Shown: positions 9,277 to 17,797 of the stretch, piece by piece
Position numbering within the stretch: position 1 is the stretch's first letter
Layout: every line of letters begins with the position of its first letter
Assembly (NCBI RefSeq): GCF_900187945.1
Contig: NZ_FYEH01000007.1
Location: 124,001 to 188,000, forward strand
DNA length: 64,000 nucleotides
Direction: 5' to 3'
Source of the DNA: Arboricoccus pini
GTDB lineage: Bacteria > Pseudomonadota > Alphaproteobacteria > Geminicoccales > Geminicoccaceae
The notes under the pieces: generated by a model
Databases searched by the model: none
What the model was told of the DNA's origin: nothing
Seen by the model: the letters and a program-made list of their open reading frames with translations, nothing else
Position numbers and translations under genes: made by a program

Positions 9277-9904
9277 CGCCTATGAGATCACCGAGATCCG
9301 CCTGTCGCATGTCTTCCTCTTCGACGAACAAGGCAAGATCAGGGCTCTCAACCATGATTGGTCGGTCCTGACCTTGAAGCCAGTCGAGGGCAGACCGCCG
9401 CTGCCCATGAAGCTGACACCAGCCAGTGCTGTCCGTGCGGCCATGCTCACGAATGCGCCGATCTTGAAGGTGGGGCCGATTCGGTCAGGCGCTGTTCCGG
9501 TCGCGACAGAGGGCCGCGGCATGCTCGAGCGCGACGGCCAGGGCGTCTTCCTGTTTCGCTACGGCGACGGCCTGGGCGCTGGCGCATCAGGCTCCGCGCT
9601 CTTCGTCGAGACGGTGGAAGGTTGGACCCGGGCGGGGCTGCAATCGGCTCGGGGCAAGATGTCGGAGGGCATTTGCGGGCTGGCGATAATGCCAGGCGGC
9701 GAGGCTGGACGGCTCACTTGGTCAGGTCGCGTTGCCTTTCCGCGATCGAGGTTTGTCCCCCCTCTTGAACCGGGCGGGCCGGGATTGGCGACTAGACAAG
9801 CGGCCCATCACTCCCTACGCGATTTGCAAGGGTCCGATCGTCGACGATATCGAGGCCGAGCGCGGGAACGGCCCCTGCGCCCTTCTTCGCGTGGAGTGAC
9901 CGGC
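9277..9904 (+). pseudogene. Decayed coding stretch upstream of the putrescine amidase gene
   Basis: The frame that runs into the amidase gene stays open upstream of its start, but it does not resemble one coherent protein. The first part (about 9277-9372) ends like an NTF2/SnoaL-fold protein (HVFLFDEQGKIRALN followed by HDWSVL). The next part (about 9374-9770) contains LFRYGDGLGAGASGSALF and GWTRAGLQSARG, slightly reminiscent of a trypsin-like active-site loop. The last part is Arg-rich and looks non-coding. No start codon with a ribosome site serves the first part, and a stop precedes it. I interpret this as fragments of former genes. The 234 bases between 9043 and 9276 show nothing recognisable. 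Confidence 0.3.
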
Positions 9905-10783
9905 ATGCGCAAGCTGAAAGTGGCCGCAGTTCAGATGGCCTGTGGCAACGATCGCGACCAGAATGTCGCGCGGGCAGAGGCGCTCGTGCGTCAGGCTGTC
10001 GCTGAGGGTGCGGGCCTCGTCCTGCTGCCGGCCCTGTTCGAGATGCGTTATTTTGGCCAGGAGCAGTCGGCGGCGCATTTCAATCTGGCGCGACCCTTCG
10101 AGGGCCATCCGCTGATCGCGCGGATGAGCAGGCTCGCGGCCGAACTCGACGTGGTGCTGCCAATCAGCTTCTTCGAGCGGGCCAACAACGCCTTCTTCAG
10201 TACGGTCGCCATCATTGACGCTGACGGCACGGTCATGGGCATCTATCGCAAGAGCCATATTCCGGATGGCCCATGCTGCGAGGAAAAGTTCTATTTTACC
10301 CCGGGCGATACGGGCTTTCGCATCTGGCGAACCCGGCATGGCGTCATCGGCGTCGGCATCTGCACGGATCAGTGGTATCCGGAATGCGCCCGGTCGATGG
10401 CTGTCATGGGAGCTGAGATTCTCCTCTTCCCGACCGTGCAGGGTGGTCGGCCACAGGAAGTCAGGCCCGAGAGTGTCTTGCACTGGCACCGGGTCATCCA
10501 GGGACATGCCAGCGCCAACCTGATGCCGATCATATCGGTCAACCGCCACGGTCTGGAGATGGGCGACCGAGACGCCTTGGCCTTTCAAGGCGGCTCCCTC
10601 ATCGTTGATGAAAAAGGCAATATCCTAGCCTCCGCCGGGCGCGAGGGCGACCAACTCCTCACTTATAGCTTCGATCTCGACGCCCTGGCGGCGGCCCGCG
10701 CTTCATCCGGCCTCTTTCGCGATCGCCGCCCCGATCTCTATCTCTCGCTTTTGACGCTGGATGGCCGCGACCAGATGTTCTGA
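9905..10783 (+). CDS. aguB: N-carbamoylputrescine amidase homologue lacking the first catalytic Glu
   Basis: Nitrilase-superfamily protein of 292 residues that aligns along its length with AguB, which converts N-carbamoylputrescine to putrescine, CO2 and ammonia. The catalytic Lys116 (YRKSHIPDGP) and nucleophile Cys153 (GICTDQWYPE) are present. The first triad residue, the Glu of the LLQELF motif in known AguB, is Ala43 here (LLPALFEMRYF; codon GCC at 10031-10033). ATG 9905 begins the family start MRKLKVAAVQMA. Later elements (GAEILLFPT, a typical C-terminal GGS region) are intact and length is normal. It may therefore be inactive or altered in function. Genes for downstream putrescine use, puuA and puuD, lie 20 kb away. 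It ends 4 bases from a convergent stress gene. Confidence 0.85.
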   Translation: MRKLKVAAVQMACGNDRDQNVARAEALVRQAVAEGAGLVLLPALFEMRYFGQEQSAAHFNLARPFEGHPLIARMSRLAAELDVVLPISFFERANNAFFSTVAIIDADGTVMGIYRKSHIPDGPCCEEKFYFTPGDTGFRIWRTRHGVIGVGICTDQWYPECARSMAVMGAEILLFPTVQGGRPQEVRPESVLHWHRVIQGHASANLMPIISVNRHGLEMGDRDALAFQGGSLIVDEKGNILASAGREGDQLLTYSFDLDALAAARASSGLFRDRRPDLYLSLLTLDGRDQMF

Positions 10784-10787
10784 GACG

Positions 10788-11297
10788 TCAGTGTGTGAGC
10801 TCGTCGATCTCGTCTGTGGAAAGTTCACCCGGAATGAGAACCAGTGGGATCTTGAGCTTGCGACCGAGCTGGTTGGTCACGTGGGTGACAAGGGGACCGG
10901 GATCCGCGCCGCCAGCCGCGGTGGCAAGGACGAGAGTGGAGATCGTATCGTCCTCCTGCACGAGCCGGACGACCTCGTCGGATCGCTTGCCCTCGCGGAT
11001 ATGAATGATCGGCATCGAGCCCGTCAGCTTGAAAACCTCGGCTCCAAGCTTTTGCATGCGTTGCTCGGCCGTGGCGCGCGCATCGGCCTCCATGATTCGC
11101 CCGACACCCAGCCAATGGCCGAACTCGACGGGCTCGATCACATAGAGGAGGGCCAGCCTGCCACCTGTGCGCTGCGCGCGGCGGCACGCATAGTGGAGGG
11201 CATTTCCCATCTCCTTGGTATCGTCGACCACCACCAGGAAGACCCGCTGCCTGACCTTCTTGGGCGTGACTTCGGAGAATGCGTCCTCGCTCATCAT
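10788..11297 (-). CDS. Universal stress protein (UspA family)
   Basis: Cytoplasmic UspA-domain protein of 169 residues. The Rossmann-like fold begins with RVFLVVVDDTKEMGNAL and continues through RAQRTGGRLALLYVIEP. It ends near IPLVLIPGELS. The usual ATP-binding G-x2-G-x9-G-S/T signature is not clean: the equivalent segment reads ATAAGGADPGPLVTHVTNQLGRK. It could be a non-ATP-binding member. An extra acidic tail (STDEIDELTH) follows. The gene is convergent with aguB and is followed upstream by the copper/redox genes on the same strand, separated by 58 bases. Confidence 0.88.
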   Translation of the reverse strand: MMSEDAFSEVTPKKVRQRVFLVVVDDTKEMGNALHYACRRAQRTGGRLALLYVIEPVEFGHWLGVGRIMEADARATAEQRMQKLGAEVFKLTGSMPIIHIREGKRSDEVVRLVQEDDTISTLVLATAAGGADPGPLVTHVTNQLGRKLKIPLVLIPGELSTDEIDELTH

Positions 11298-11355
11298 TCG
11301 TTGGTCATCCGGCCTTGCGAAGGGAGGCAGCAGGTAGGGGGCGACGAGCGGTGCG

Positions 11356-12126
11356 TCAAGCTTTGCGGAACAGGGCGCTGGCGGCCCATCCGGCTGCCAC
11401 GGCCAGCGCCACCGAGGTCAGACCGTAGAGCCAGCTCTGCAGATGCGCCAGATTGAAGAGTTCCGCCTCCAGCCCGACCTTCGAGACGCTGAGCGAATTC
11501 GTCTGGGCGGAAACGATCAGGCCGTTCTCGAATTCGAAGGTTCGGACCTGATAAGCACCTGGCGGCACGTTGGCCGGAAAGCTGAGTGTGGTCCTAAACA
11601 GCCGGTCGCCGATGAAGGTCACCGGCCGGACCTCGGCCTGGAACAGGCCGGCCTGCTCCTTGCGGCGGATGAGGGCGTCACGAAACTGGCCGACGCGTCG
11701 GTCACCCGTGCCCTCGACCACGATGGGCTGGAGCTTCAGCATGTCGACGCCGATCTGATTGCGCGCGAGCTCGTCTGGTGCCTGCAATTGTGCCAACGGC
11801 CGCGTCGAGGCCACGGCGTAGAAAAGCGGCACGTCGCTAAAGGTCACGCGCGCCGTGCTGAGCCAGAGGCCGCCCACCCGCGACTTTTGTTGCACCATCG
11901 CCTCGCCGGCCGGGCCTTGCACGGTGACGACGACGTCGCGGTCGGGACCGCCCGTCGTGCCGAAGACCAGGACGTCACTGCCGGCAAAGGCCGTGGTGAT
12001 GGCCACCAGGTGATGAGAGAGATCGGCGATCAGGCCGGCCGCTCGCAGTGTGGGAGCGAAGATGCAGAAAACCGCCAGCGCAAGCAGCGAGAACAGCAGC
12101 AGGCGTGGCCGGGCGGATGGGCGCAT
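11356..12126 (-). CDS. TIGR02186 family membrane-anchored periplasmic protein
   Basis: A 256-residue protein matching the alphaproteobacterial TIGR02186 family of unknown function. It has an N-terminal signal peptide (residues about 7-30), an extracytoplasmic domain starting GLIADLSHHLVAITTAFAGSDVLVFG, Ig-like beta segments (PPGAYQVRTFEFENGLIV) and one C-terminal membrane helix (LTSVALAVAAGWAASALF) with a short cytoplasmic tail. Family members usually sit next to a TauE/SafE-type exporter gene. Here it follows dsbD by 8 bases on the same strand, so it is almost certainly co-transcribed with a thiol-redox protein instead. Function is unproven; a periplasmic role in metal or sulfur stress is inference. 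Confidence 0.85.
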   Translation of the reverse strand: MRPSARPRLLLFSLLALAVFCIFAPTLRAAGLIADLSHHLVAITTAFAGSDVLVFGTTGGPDRDVVVTVQGPAGEAMVQQKSRVGGLWLSTARVTFSDVPLFYAVASTRPLAQLQAPDELARNQIGVDMLKLQPIVVEGTGDRRVGQFRDALIRRKEQAGLFQAEVRPVTFIGDRLFRTTLSFPANVPPGAYQVRTFEFENGLIVSAQTNSLSVSKVGLEAELFNLAHLQSWLYGLTSVALAVAAGWAASALFRKA

Positions 12127-12134
12127 CCCCGATC

Positions 12135-14300
12135 TTACCGTAACCGCGTGTTATGGCCGCTGGGCGGGGAGGCTGCCGAGGCGAGGCCGATTGAGGGTGC
12201 CGGAACCGAGGCGGCCTCGATCGCGTCCAGGACCGTCTGGACGGTCAAAAGCTCGGGCAGGACGATGCCGGTCGGTGCGCGGGGACCATAGACGACGTTG
12301 AACGGGATGCCATAGCGTCCGTGGCTCTTGAGGAAGTCGGCAATGCGTGGGTCGGGCCGGGTCCAATCGCCACGCATGGGCACCACCTCGTCATCGAACC
12401 GTCGCACGATCGCTGCCTGCTCCAGGACGAGCCTCTCATTGACCTTGCAGGTGATGCACCAGTCGGCGGTGACATCGACTAGGACGGTGCGACCCGCGCG
12501 GACCAGATCGTCGATGTTGCGCGTGTCGAAGCTGCGCCAGGCCGTCGCCGTCGCCGCGGAGGGCGGGGGTGTTAGCACCCATCCAAGAACCGGCTGGGCC
12601 GCCAGGAGAATGATGCCGATACCGAATGCGGTCACACCCAGGGCCCGCCTTGTGCTTCCCGTCATGCGGTCGCGGACGAAGAGCAGCGCCAGGATCACAA
12701 GGAGTGAGGCTAGGGCGACGAGGCCCACGATCTCGCCGACGATACTGGTGATCAAGGAGACGAGCCAAGCTGCCGTGACCAGAAGAAGCACGCCTAGAAT
12801 GCGCCTTAGATGCAGCATCCAGCGTCCGGGGCGCGGCAGGAAGCGCGCCAAGCCTGGCAACGTGGCTGCCAGCAGATAGGGCGTCGCCATGCCCAGGCCC
12901 ATCGCCAGGAAGATGCCGCCAATCTGCAGCGGCCCACGTGAGAAGGCAAAGCCGACGGCCGTGCCGACGAAGGGCGCGGAGCAGGGCGTGGCCAGAAGGG
13001 TGGCGATGAGCCCGGTGCCGAAATCGCCGACGAGGTGGTGCCGCGCCCCACCGCCGGAAGGTGCAGCCCAGCCGGGCAGGTGGATCTCGAAGAGCCCCAG
13101 CATATTGGCGGCGAAGAGGGTGAGAAGCAGCGCCATCAGCGTGAGGAAGAGGGGCTGCTGGAACTGGATGCCCCAGCCGACGCTGGCGCCGCTGGCCTTG
13201 AGGCCGGCCATCGCCAAGGCCAGGAGGAGGAAGGAGGCGACGATGCCGAGCGCGGTCGCGGCAAAGCCCAGCCGCAGGGCCCGCTGCTCCAGCGTCCGGG
13301 CCCGCGCCACGCTCATGAGCTTCAAGGAGAGGACGGGAAGCACGCAAGGCATCAGGTTTAAGATGAGGCCGCCCAGGAAGGCCACGAGGAGAATGGGCAA
13401 TCCCTGGCCCGAAGACACTGGGGCGGCGATCCCCAGGGTCTCGGTCTGCTCGATTGCCCGCGAGCCGTCGATGAGGGTCAGCCGAACGGATTTGCCCGCG
13501 TCACCGGTACCTGCCTGCTTCGTCCAGGGAATGACGAAGCGGGCGCTCTTGCCGCCATCGTCGAGGATGACCTCGGGCTTGCCCATGATTGCCTGATCGC
13601 CGGCCTCTACCAGCAGATCGGGATGATCGAAGCCCCGTTCCGCCTCGGCCTGGACGATAAGCTGCGATCTGTCCGCGATACCTGCCGAGAGGAGCTTTAG
13701 ACTGTGTGACGGGCCGGCTGCGGGCACCGTGGCCAAGGCGTTGTCGATCAGTGCCTGGCCCACGAGGTTGCCGTTGCCGGGCGGAATGGTCGCCTGGAGC
13801 TGTTTTTCCTCACGGACGCAAAGCGTGCTGCACACGTAAAGCGCGGCATTCAGGGTGAGGTTGGCGCTTTGTTCGGGCGTCGCTAGCTCGACCGCGATCG
13901 GCAAAAGCACCCGGTGCTTGTAGCCAAGGCTGTCAATGCCGAGAAAAGACAGGCGCTCCGGCAGGGGCCAGAAGACCTGCTGCCCCGCAAGGTTGGTCGA
14001 CCCTTGCCAGTCCAGTTCGGGCGGCAGGCCACCGTCACCGGCCGAGCGCCAATACGTCTTCCAGCCATCGCCCAGCGTCACATCGAGCCCCACCCAGACC
14101 CGCTTGGGATCATGAGGATCACGCCCGCCGACGATGAGCTTGGCGCTCACATCCGGGGGGCTCGGCATGGCTTCCTCCGCCGCCGCGGGCAGGGCCAGCA
14201 GGCAGACAGCAAGGAGAAATGCCAGCGAGCGAAGAAGGGTCAAGGCTACCGGGTCCAAGCAACGGGTTGAGAAGCGGGCCCCTCGTCCATCGAGTCCCAC
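12135..14300 (-). CDS. DsbD/ScsB-like protein-disulfide reductase
   Basis: Inner-membrane thiol transporter that passes electrons from cytoplasmic thioredoxin to periplasmic proteins. A signal peptide is followed by an N-terminal periplasmic domain with a redox-like cysteine pair (YVCSTLCVREE). Next comes an eight-helix DsbD core with the two membrane cysteines in NLMPCVLPVLSLKLM and ATPCSAPFVGT, and a C-terminal thioredoxin domain with ADWCITCKVNE. The N-terminal domain resembles ScsB/DUF-type alphaproteobacterial proteins more than E. coli DsbD-alpha. ATG at 14300 is used, but the signal peptide fits a start at TTG 14243 (MTLLRSLAFLLAVC) better. ScsB relatives protect against copper, which agrees with the divergent cueR-DUF305 pair. 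Confidence 0.9.
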   Translation of the reverse strand: MGLDGRGARFSTRCLDPVALTLLRSLAFLLAVCLLALPAAAEEAMPSPPDVSAKLIVGGRDPHDPKRVWVGLDVTLGDGWKTYWRSAGDGGLPPELDWQGSTNLAGQQVFWPLPERLSFLGIDSLGYKHRVLLPIAVELATPEQSANLTLNAALYVCSTLCVREEKQLQATIPPGNGNLVGQALIDNALATVPAAGPSHSLKLLSAGIADRSQLIVQAEAERGFDHPDLLVEAGDQAIMGKPEVILDDGGKSARFVIPWTKQAGTGDAGKSVRLTLIDGSRAIEQTETLGIAAPVSSGQGLPILLVAFLGGLILNLMPCVLPVLSLKLMSVARARTLEQRALRLGFAATALGIVASFLLLALAMAGLKASGASVGWGIQFQQPLFLTLMALLLTLFAANMLGLFEIHLPGWAAPSGGGARHHLVGDFGTGLIATLLATPCSAPFVGTAVGFAFSRGPLQIGGIFLAMGLGMATPYLLAATLPGLARFLPRPGRWMLHLRRILGVLLLVTAAWLVSLITSIVGEIVGLVALASLLVILALLFVRDRMTGSTRRALGVTAFGIGIILLAAQPVLGWVLTPPPSAATATAWRSFDTRNIDDLVRAGRTVLVDVTADWCITCKVNERLVLEQAAIVRRFDDEVVPMRGDWTRPDPRIADFLKSHGRYGIPFNVVYGPRAPTGIVLPELLTVQTVLDAIEAASVPAPSIGLASAASPPSGHNTRLR

Positions 14301-14410
14301 GGAGCAAAATTACGCCCGCCCGGGTGGCGTGACAATAACGCTCTCAAGTCGGCAAGCCGGGCGCTGTGGTGGTGTGCTCGGCTACGGCCTCTCCCATGCT
14401 GCCGTCCCTC

Positions 14411-14441
14411 TTGACCTTTCCATTATGGGAACCTTCATCTG
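14411..14441 (+). promoter_or_regulatory. Candidate MerR/CueR-type promoter-operator of the cueR operon
   Basis: TTGACC at 14411-14416 is followed by an unusually long 18-19 base spacer containing CCTTTCC, ATTAT and GGGAACCT, then a weak -10 region near TCATCT at 14435-14440. An overlong spacer with a centred imperfect dyad is the hallmark of MerR-family promoters, and CueR sites typically read ACCTTCC-N-GGAAGGT. The right half (GGGAACCT) departs from that consensus. It sits 39 bases before the cueR start and points to copper-dependent autoregulation. Confidence 0.55.
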
Positions 14442-14479
14442 AGGCATGACAGGGCCGGCCGGTTGCCGGAAGAGGAAGC

Positions 14480-14938
14480 ATGAATATCGGCGAAGCGGCG
14501 GCGGCCTCCGGCGTCTCGGCCAAGATGATCCGCTACTATGAAACCATCGGCTTGATCGCCGCCCCGGGGCGAACGGCGGCCGGCTATCGCGTCTATGGCG
14601 AGAACGACCTGCATACGCTCCGTTTTATCCGCCGCGCACGGGACCTCGGCTTCTCAGTCGAGCAGATGGGCGAGTTGCTGGCACTCTGGCGCGATCGCTC
14701 GCGTGCCAGTGCCGACGTGAAGCGGCTGGCCGAACGCCACATCGCCGCTCTGGACCGCAAGGCCGAGCAGCTCTTGGAGATGAGCCGCACCTTGCGGCGT
14801 CTGGTCCATGAGTGCCATGGCGATCGGCGCTCCGCCTGTCCAATCCTGGATGATCTGGCCGAGTCAGCGGACGAAGGCGACGATCGGAGACGCCTGGTCT
14901 CGACGATTACTTCTCAATTTGGAGATCGAGGACGATGA
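14480..14938 (+). CDS. cueR: Copper-responsive MerR-family regulator CueR
   Basis: MerR-family activator of 152 residues. It has the N-terminal winged helix (MNIGEAAAASGVSAKMIRYYE), the second helix-turn-helix with DLHTLRFIRRARDLGFSVE, a dimerisation coiled coil, and the CueR/HmrR metal loop with two cysteines spaced CHGDRRSACPIL, which bind Cu(I), Ag(I) or Au(I). A basic tail follows. A purine-rich AGAGGAAGC ribosome site precedes ATG 14480. The stop overlaps the DUF305 start in ATGA, so the sensor and a copper-binding periplasmic protein are translated together. No copper ATPase gene is in the window. Confidence 0.92.
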   Translation: MNIGEAAAASGVSAKMIRYYETIGLIAAPGRTAAGYRVYGENDLHTLRFIRRARDLGFSVEQMGELLALWRDRSRASADVKRLAERHIAALDRKAEQLLEMSRTLRRLVHECHGDRRSACPILDDLAESADEGDDRRRLVSTITSQFGDRGR

Positions 14939-15321
14939 GGAGATGGAGCTTGGCCCTGGCAGCGTTGCTGACGGGCCTCCTCGTGACCGGCCGGGCTGAC
15001 GCTCAGGACAAAGCGGCTTCGATGGGGAGTATGACGATGCCGGGCATGACGCAGGCCACGCCCGACACGTCGGCTTCCAGGGCCTATGCCAAGGCCAATG
15101 CCGACATGATGCAAGGCATGTCGGTCAAGATGTCGGGCGATCCCGACCGGGACTTCGTCACGATGATGATTGCCCATCACGAGGGGGCGATCGACATGGC
15201 CAAGGTCGAGCTCGACCACGGCCATGATCCGATCTTGCGCAAGTTGGCGGAAAACGTGATCAGCGCCCAGACAAGCGAGATCAAGGAAATGAAGGCCTGG
15301 CAGCAAAGGCACCCCAGGTAG
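14935..15321 (+). CDS. DUF305 (CopM-like) periplasmic protein
   Basis: A 128-residue secreted protein: a signal peptide (LALAALLTGLLVTGRADAQ), a Met-rich linker (SMGSMTMPGM), then the DUF305 four-helix domain with DFVTMMIAHHEGAIDMAK and AQTSEIKEMKAW. Met and paired His residues in this family bind Cu(I)/Cu(II), as described for cyanobacterial CopM. Length and order are normal for a single-domain member. Translational coupling to cueR supports a copper-buffering role in the periplasm. It is convergent with the thiolase gene 35 bases downstream. Confidence 0.9.
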   Translation: MRRWSLALAALLTGLLVTGRADAQDKAASMGSMTMPGMTQATPDTSASRAYAKANADMMQGMSVKMSGDPDRDFVTMMIAHHEGAIDMAKVELDHGHDPILRKLAENVISAQTSEIKEMKAWQQRHPR

Positions 15322-15355
15322 AGCGCGACGCGCCTTCGTCCGGGTCAGATGATGG

Positions 15356-16528
15356 TCAGCGCTCCACGCACATAGCAATGCCCATGCCGCCGCCTATGCA
15401 AAGCGTGGCCAGGCCTTTCTTCGCATCGCGCCTTTGCATCTCGTAGAGGAGAGTGGTCAAGATGCGCCCGCCCGATGCGCCGATCGGATGGCCAAGGGCG
15501 ATGGCGCCGCCGTTGACGTTGACCTTGCTGCCATCCCAGCCAAGCTCCTTGGAAACGGCGCAAGCCTGGGCGGCAAAGGCCTCGTTGGCCTCGATGAGAT
15601 CGAGTTCGCCCATGTCCCAGCCGGCTTTCGCCACGGCCTTGCGGGAGGCGGGGATGGGGCCGGTGCCCATGATCTTGGGGTCGACGCCGGCTTGGGCCCA
15701 AGAGGCGATGCGGGCTAAGGGGGTGAGCCCCCGGCGGGCGGCCTCGTTGGCGGTCATGAGAATCAGCGCGGCGGCGCCGTCATTGATTCCAGAGGCATTG
15801 CCGGCCGTCACCGTGCCTTCCTTGGAGAAGGCCGGGCGCAACTTGCTCATATGCTCGATCTTGGCCCCGAAGCGGGGATATTCGTCCGTATCGACGACCG
15901 TGTCGCCTTTCCGGCCCTTGATCGTCACCGGTACGATCTCGTCCTTGAAGCGGCCCGAGGTGACGGCTTGCTCGGCCTTGTTTTGGGAGGCGACGGCGAA
16001 GGTGTCCTGGGCTTCGCGCGTGATCTGGTACTGCTCGGCGATATTCTCGGCCGTGGTGCCCATGTGGTAGCCGTTGAAGGCATCCCAGAGCCCGTCCTTG
16101 ATCATCGTGTCCACAAATTCCACGCCGCCCATCTTCGCCCCGGCGCGCAAATAGGCCGCGTGCGGCGCCTGGCTCATGCTCTCCTGGCCGCCAGCGACGA
16201 CGATTGCGCTGTCGCCGTTCATGATCGCCTGGTAGCCGAGGGCCACCGACTTCAGACCGGAGCCGCATAGAATGTTGACGCCGTAGGCCGGCACTTCCTG
16301 GGGCACGCCGGCGTTGATCGAGGCCTGCCGTGCCGGATTCTGGCCCTGCGCGGCTGTCAGGATCTGGCCTAGGATAACCTCCGAGACCTCGCTCGCATCG
16401 ACCCGCGCGCGCTCCAGGGCGGCCTTGATGGCGATCTGGCCCAGATAATGTGCGGGAACGGTGGAAAGGCCGCCATTGAAGGCGCCGATCGGCGTGCGCG
16501 CTGCTGAGACGATGACGACCTCGGTCAT
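15356..16528 (-). CDS. phaA: Acetyl-CoA acetyltransferase (thiolase II, PhaA/AtoB type)
   Basis: Biosynthetic-type thiolase condensing two acetyl-CoA to acetoacetyl-CoA, the first step of polyhydroxybutyrate or ketone-body metabolism. The 390-residue protein starts [19 protein letters not shown]. The acyl-carrying Cys88 lies in [14 protein letters not shown], the catalytic His in [15 protein letters not shown], and the second Cys in [15 protein letters not shown] at the C-terminus. The frame is open further upstream, but the family start fixes ATG at 16528. No phaB or phaC gene is adjacent, so assignment to PHB synthesis is inference; a PHB-depolymerase-like esterase lies 3 kb away. Confidence 0.93.
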   Translation of the reverse strand: MTEVVIVSAARTPIGAFNGGLSTVPAHYLGQIAIKAALERARVDASEVSEVILGQILTAAQGQNPARQASINAGVPQEVPAYGVNILCGSGLKSVALGYQAIMNGDSAIVVAGGQESMSQAPHAAYLRAGAKMGGVEFVDTMIKDGLWDAFNGYHMGTTAENIAEQYQITREAQDTFAVASQNKAEQAVTSGRFKDEIVPVTIKGRKGDTVVDTDEYPRFGAKIEHMSKLRPAFSKEGTVTAGNASGINDGAAALILMTANEAARRGLTPLARIASWAQAGVDPKIMGTGPIPASRKAVAKAGWDMGELDLIEANEAFAAQACAVSKELGWDGSKVNVNGGAIALGHPIGASGGRILTTLLYEMQRRDAKKGLATLCIGGGMGIAMCVER

Positions 16529-16684
16529 GACCTTACCCTCGTGTTCCAGTCTGTGCTGCGGTCGGGCCCGCTCTGGTGCCCCTGGCTGGCGATGAAGGCC
16601 AGCTCTTCGGCCGCGGCAGTCCCGCCTCCCTGCCGGACATCGATCTGATGCATCGCGGCAGCTTGGCAAGCGGCGGCCGGAGAT

Positions 16685-17536
16685 TCAATGGCGCAGGGCA
16701 TCACCGCTGGCCGTCGGTGCAAAGGAGGGTAGCTGGTAGGTCGGCAGCTGGCTGGCCTCGATCAGTCGGGGGGCCGTGACATTCGCCTTGTGCACGCCTG
16801 AGAGGACGAGGCAGCTTGGCAGGCCCGCATTGTTGGCGCCGGCGATGTCGTGGGTCGGCGAATCGCCGATGCCGATGACGCGGCGGCCCGGGGGCAGGAG
16901 AGCCAGGGCGGTTGTGTAGATCCGGGGCCAGGGCTTGCCGATCCAGCGGATGTCGGCGCCGGCTTGCATCGCCTCCACAGCCAGCTGTCCAGGGCCGGGG
17001 AAGCGCTTGGCGCCATCCAGGCTGACGAGATCGGGATTGGTGCAAAGGATCGGCAGGCCCTGGCGGCGCGCCGCGTCCAGGATCGTCCGGGCGCGGGCCG
17101 GCGATTCGTCATTGGCATCCAGGCCGCCCAGAAGAACGAAGTCGGCGGCACTTGGCTCGCCGACGAGTTCGAGCTTGAGACCGGCCACGGCCGAGACATC
17201 CTGGCCCCGGCCGATATAGAGGCAGCGGTCGCCAAGGCCGGCCACGAGCGGGTCGTGGCGCCGGCGCAGGGCTTCAAAGGCGACGTCCCCCGAGGTCACC
17301 ATGTCGGCGTAGAGGTCCGGGCCAATGCCGAAGCGGGCCAGGCGTTCGCGATTGGGCGCGCTGCGCTTGCCGGAGTTGGAGAGCAGAATGACGGTGCGCC
17401 CGGCGGCCGCCAGCAGGGACAAGGCGTCGATGGCGCCCGGCAGCGCCTGCTCGCCGTCATGCAGGACGCCGAATTGGTCGAGGAGGAAGGCATCGTAGAG
17501 GTCGATCAAGGGCTCGATGCCCGCCATGCTCTGCAA
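16685..17536 (-). CDS. TIGR01459 family HAD-IIA hydrolase
   Basis: HAD-superfamily phosphatase-like protein of 283 residues with a IIA cap. Motif I reads LLDQFGVLHDG: the nucleophile Asp is present, but the second Asp of the usual DxD is Phe. TIGR01459 members characteristically have DxWGV there, so the loss of the second Asp is a family trait. Motif II is VILLSNSGKR and the C-terminal acidic motif is IGIGDSPTHDIAGANNAGL. The substrate is unknown. The gene is on the same strand as the thiolase, 156 bases upstream of it; nothing recognisable lies in that gap. Confidence 0.87.
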   Translation of the reverse strand: MQSMAGIEPLIDLYDAFLLDQFGVLHDGEQALPGAIDALSLLAAAGRTVILLSNSGKRSAPNRERLARFGIGPDLYADMVTSGDVAFEALRRRHDPLVAGLGDRCLYIGRGQDVSAVAGLKLELVGEPSAADFVLLGGLDANDESPARARTILDAARRQGLPILCTNPDLVSLDGAKRFPGPGQLAVEAMQAGADIRWIGKPWPRIYTTALALLPPGRRVIGIGDSPTHDIAGANNAGLPSCLVLSGVHKANVTAPRLIEASQLPTYQLPSFAPTASGDALRH

Positions 17537-17797
17537 GCTTCTGGGTCCATCTCATTGCACGCGCACTCTAGCGCGCATAGGCCAGGCGTGCCGTCGCGGC
17601 AACCACTGCTCTCGACGTCACGCTAGCGTAAAGGGCGATTTCGCTTGCCTGGGCCGGTGCGGGGGCTATCCTTGATCCCCATATAGAGAAGACCCGGCGA
17701 CAAGACGGCGCGGGGCCGGCAACAGAGTGTGACCTCTCCTTGCCGACATGACCAGCGGCGCAGCGTCCGGGCATGAAAGGCTGGGAGGCCTGCGACT

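Noticed and set aside
9560-9640. Trypsin-like active-site loop (GAGASGSALF)
   Set aside because: The Asp of GDSG is absent and no His or Asp motifs or protease fold surround it; too weak to call a protease.
16529-16669. N-terminal extension of the thiolase or a small separate gene upstream of it
   Set aside because: Residues are Arg-rich with no motif, and the thiolase start [13 protein letters not shown] is unambiguous.
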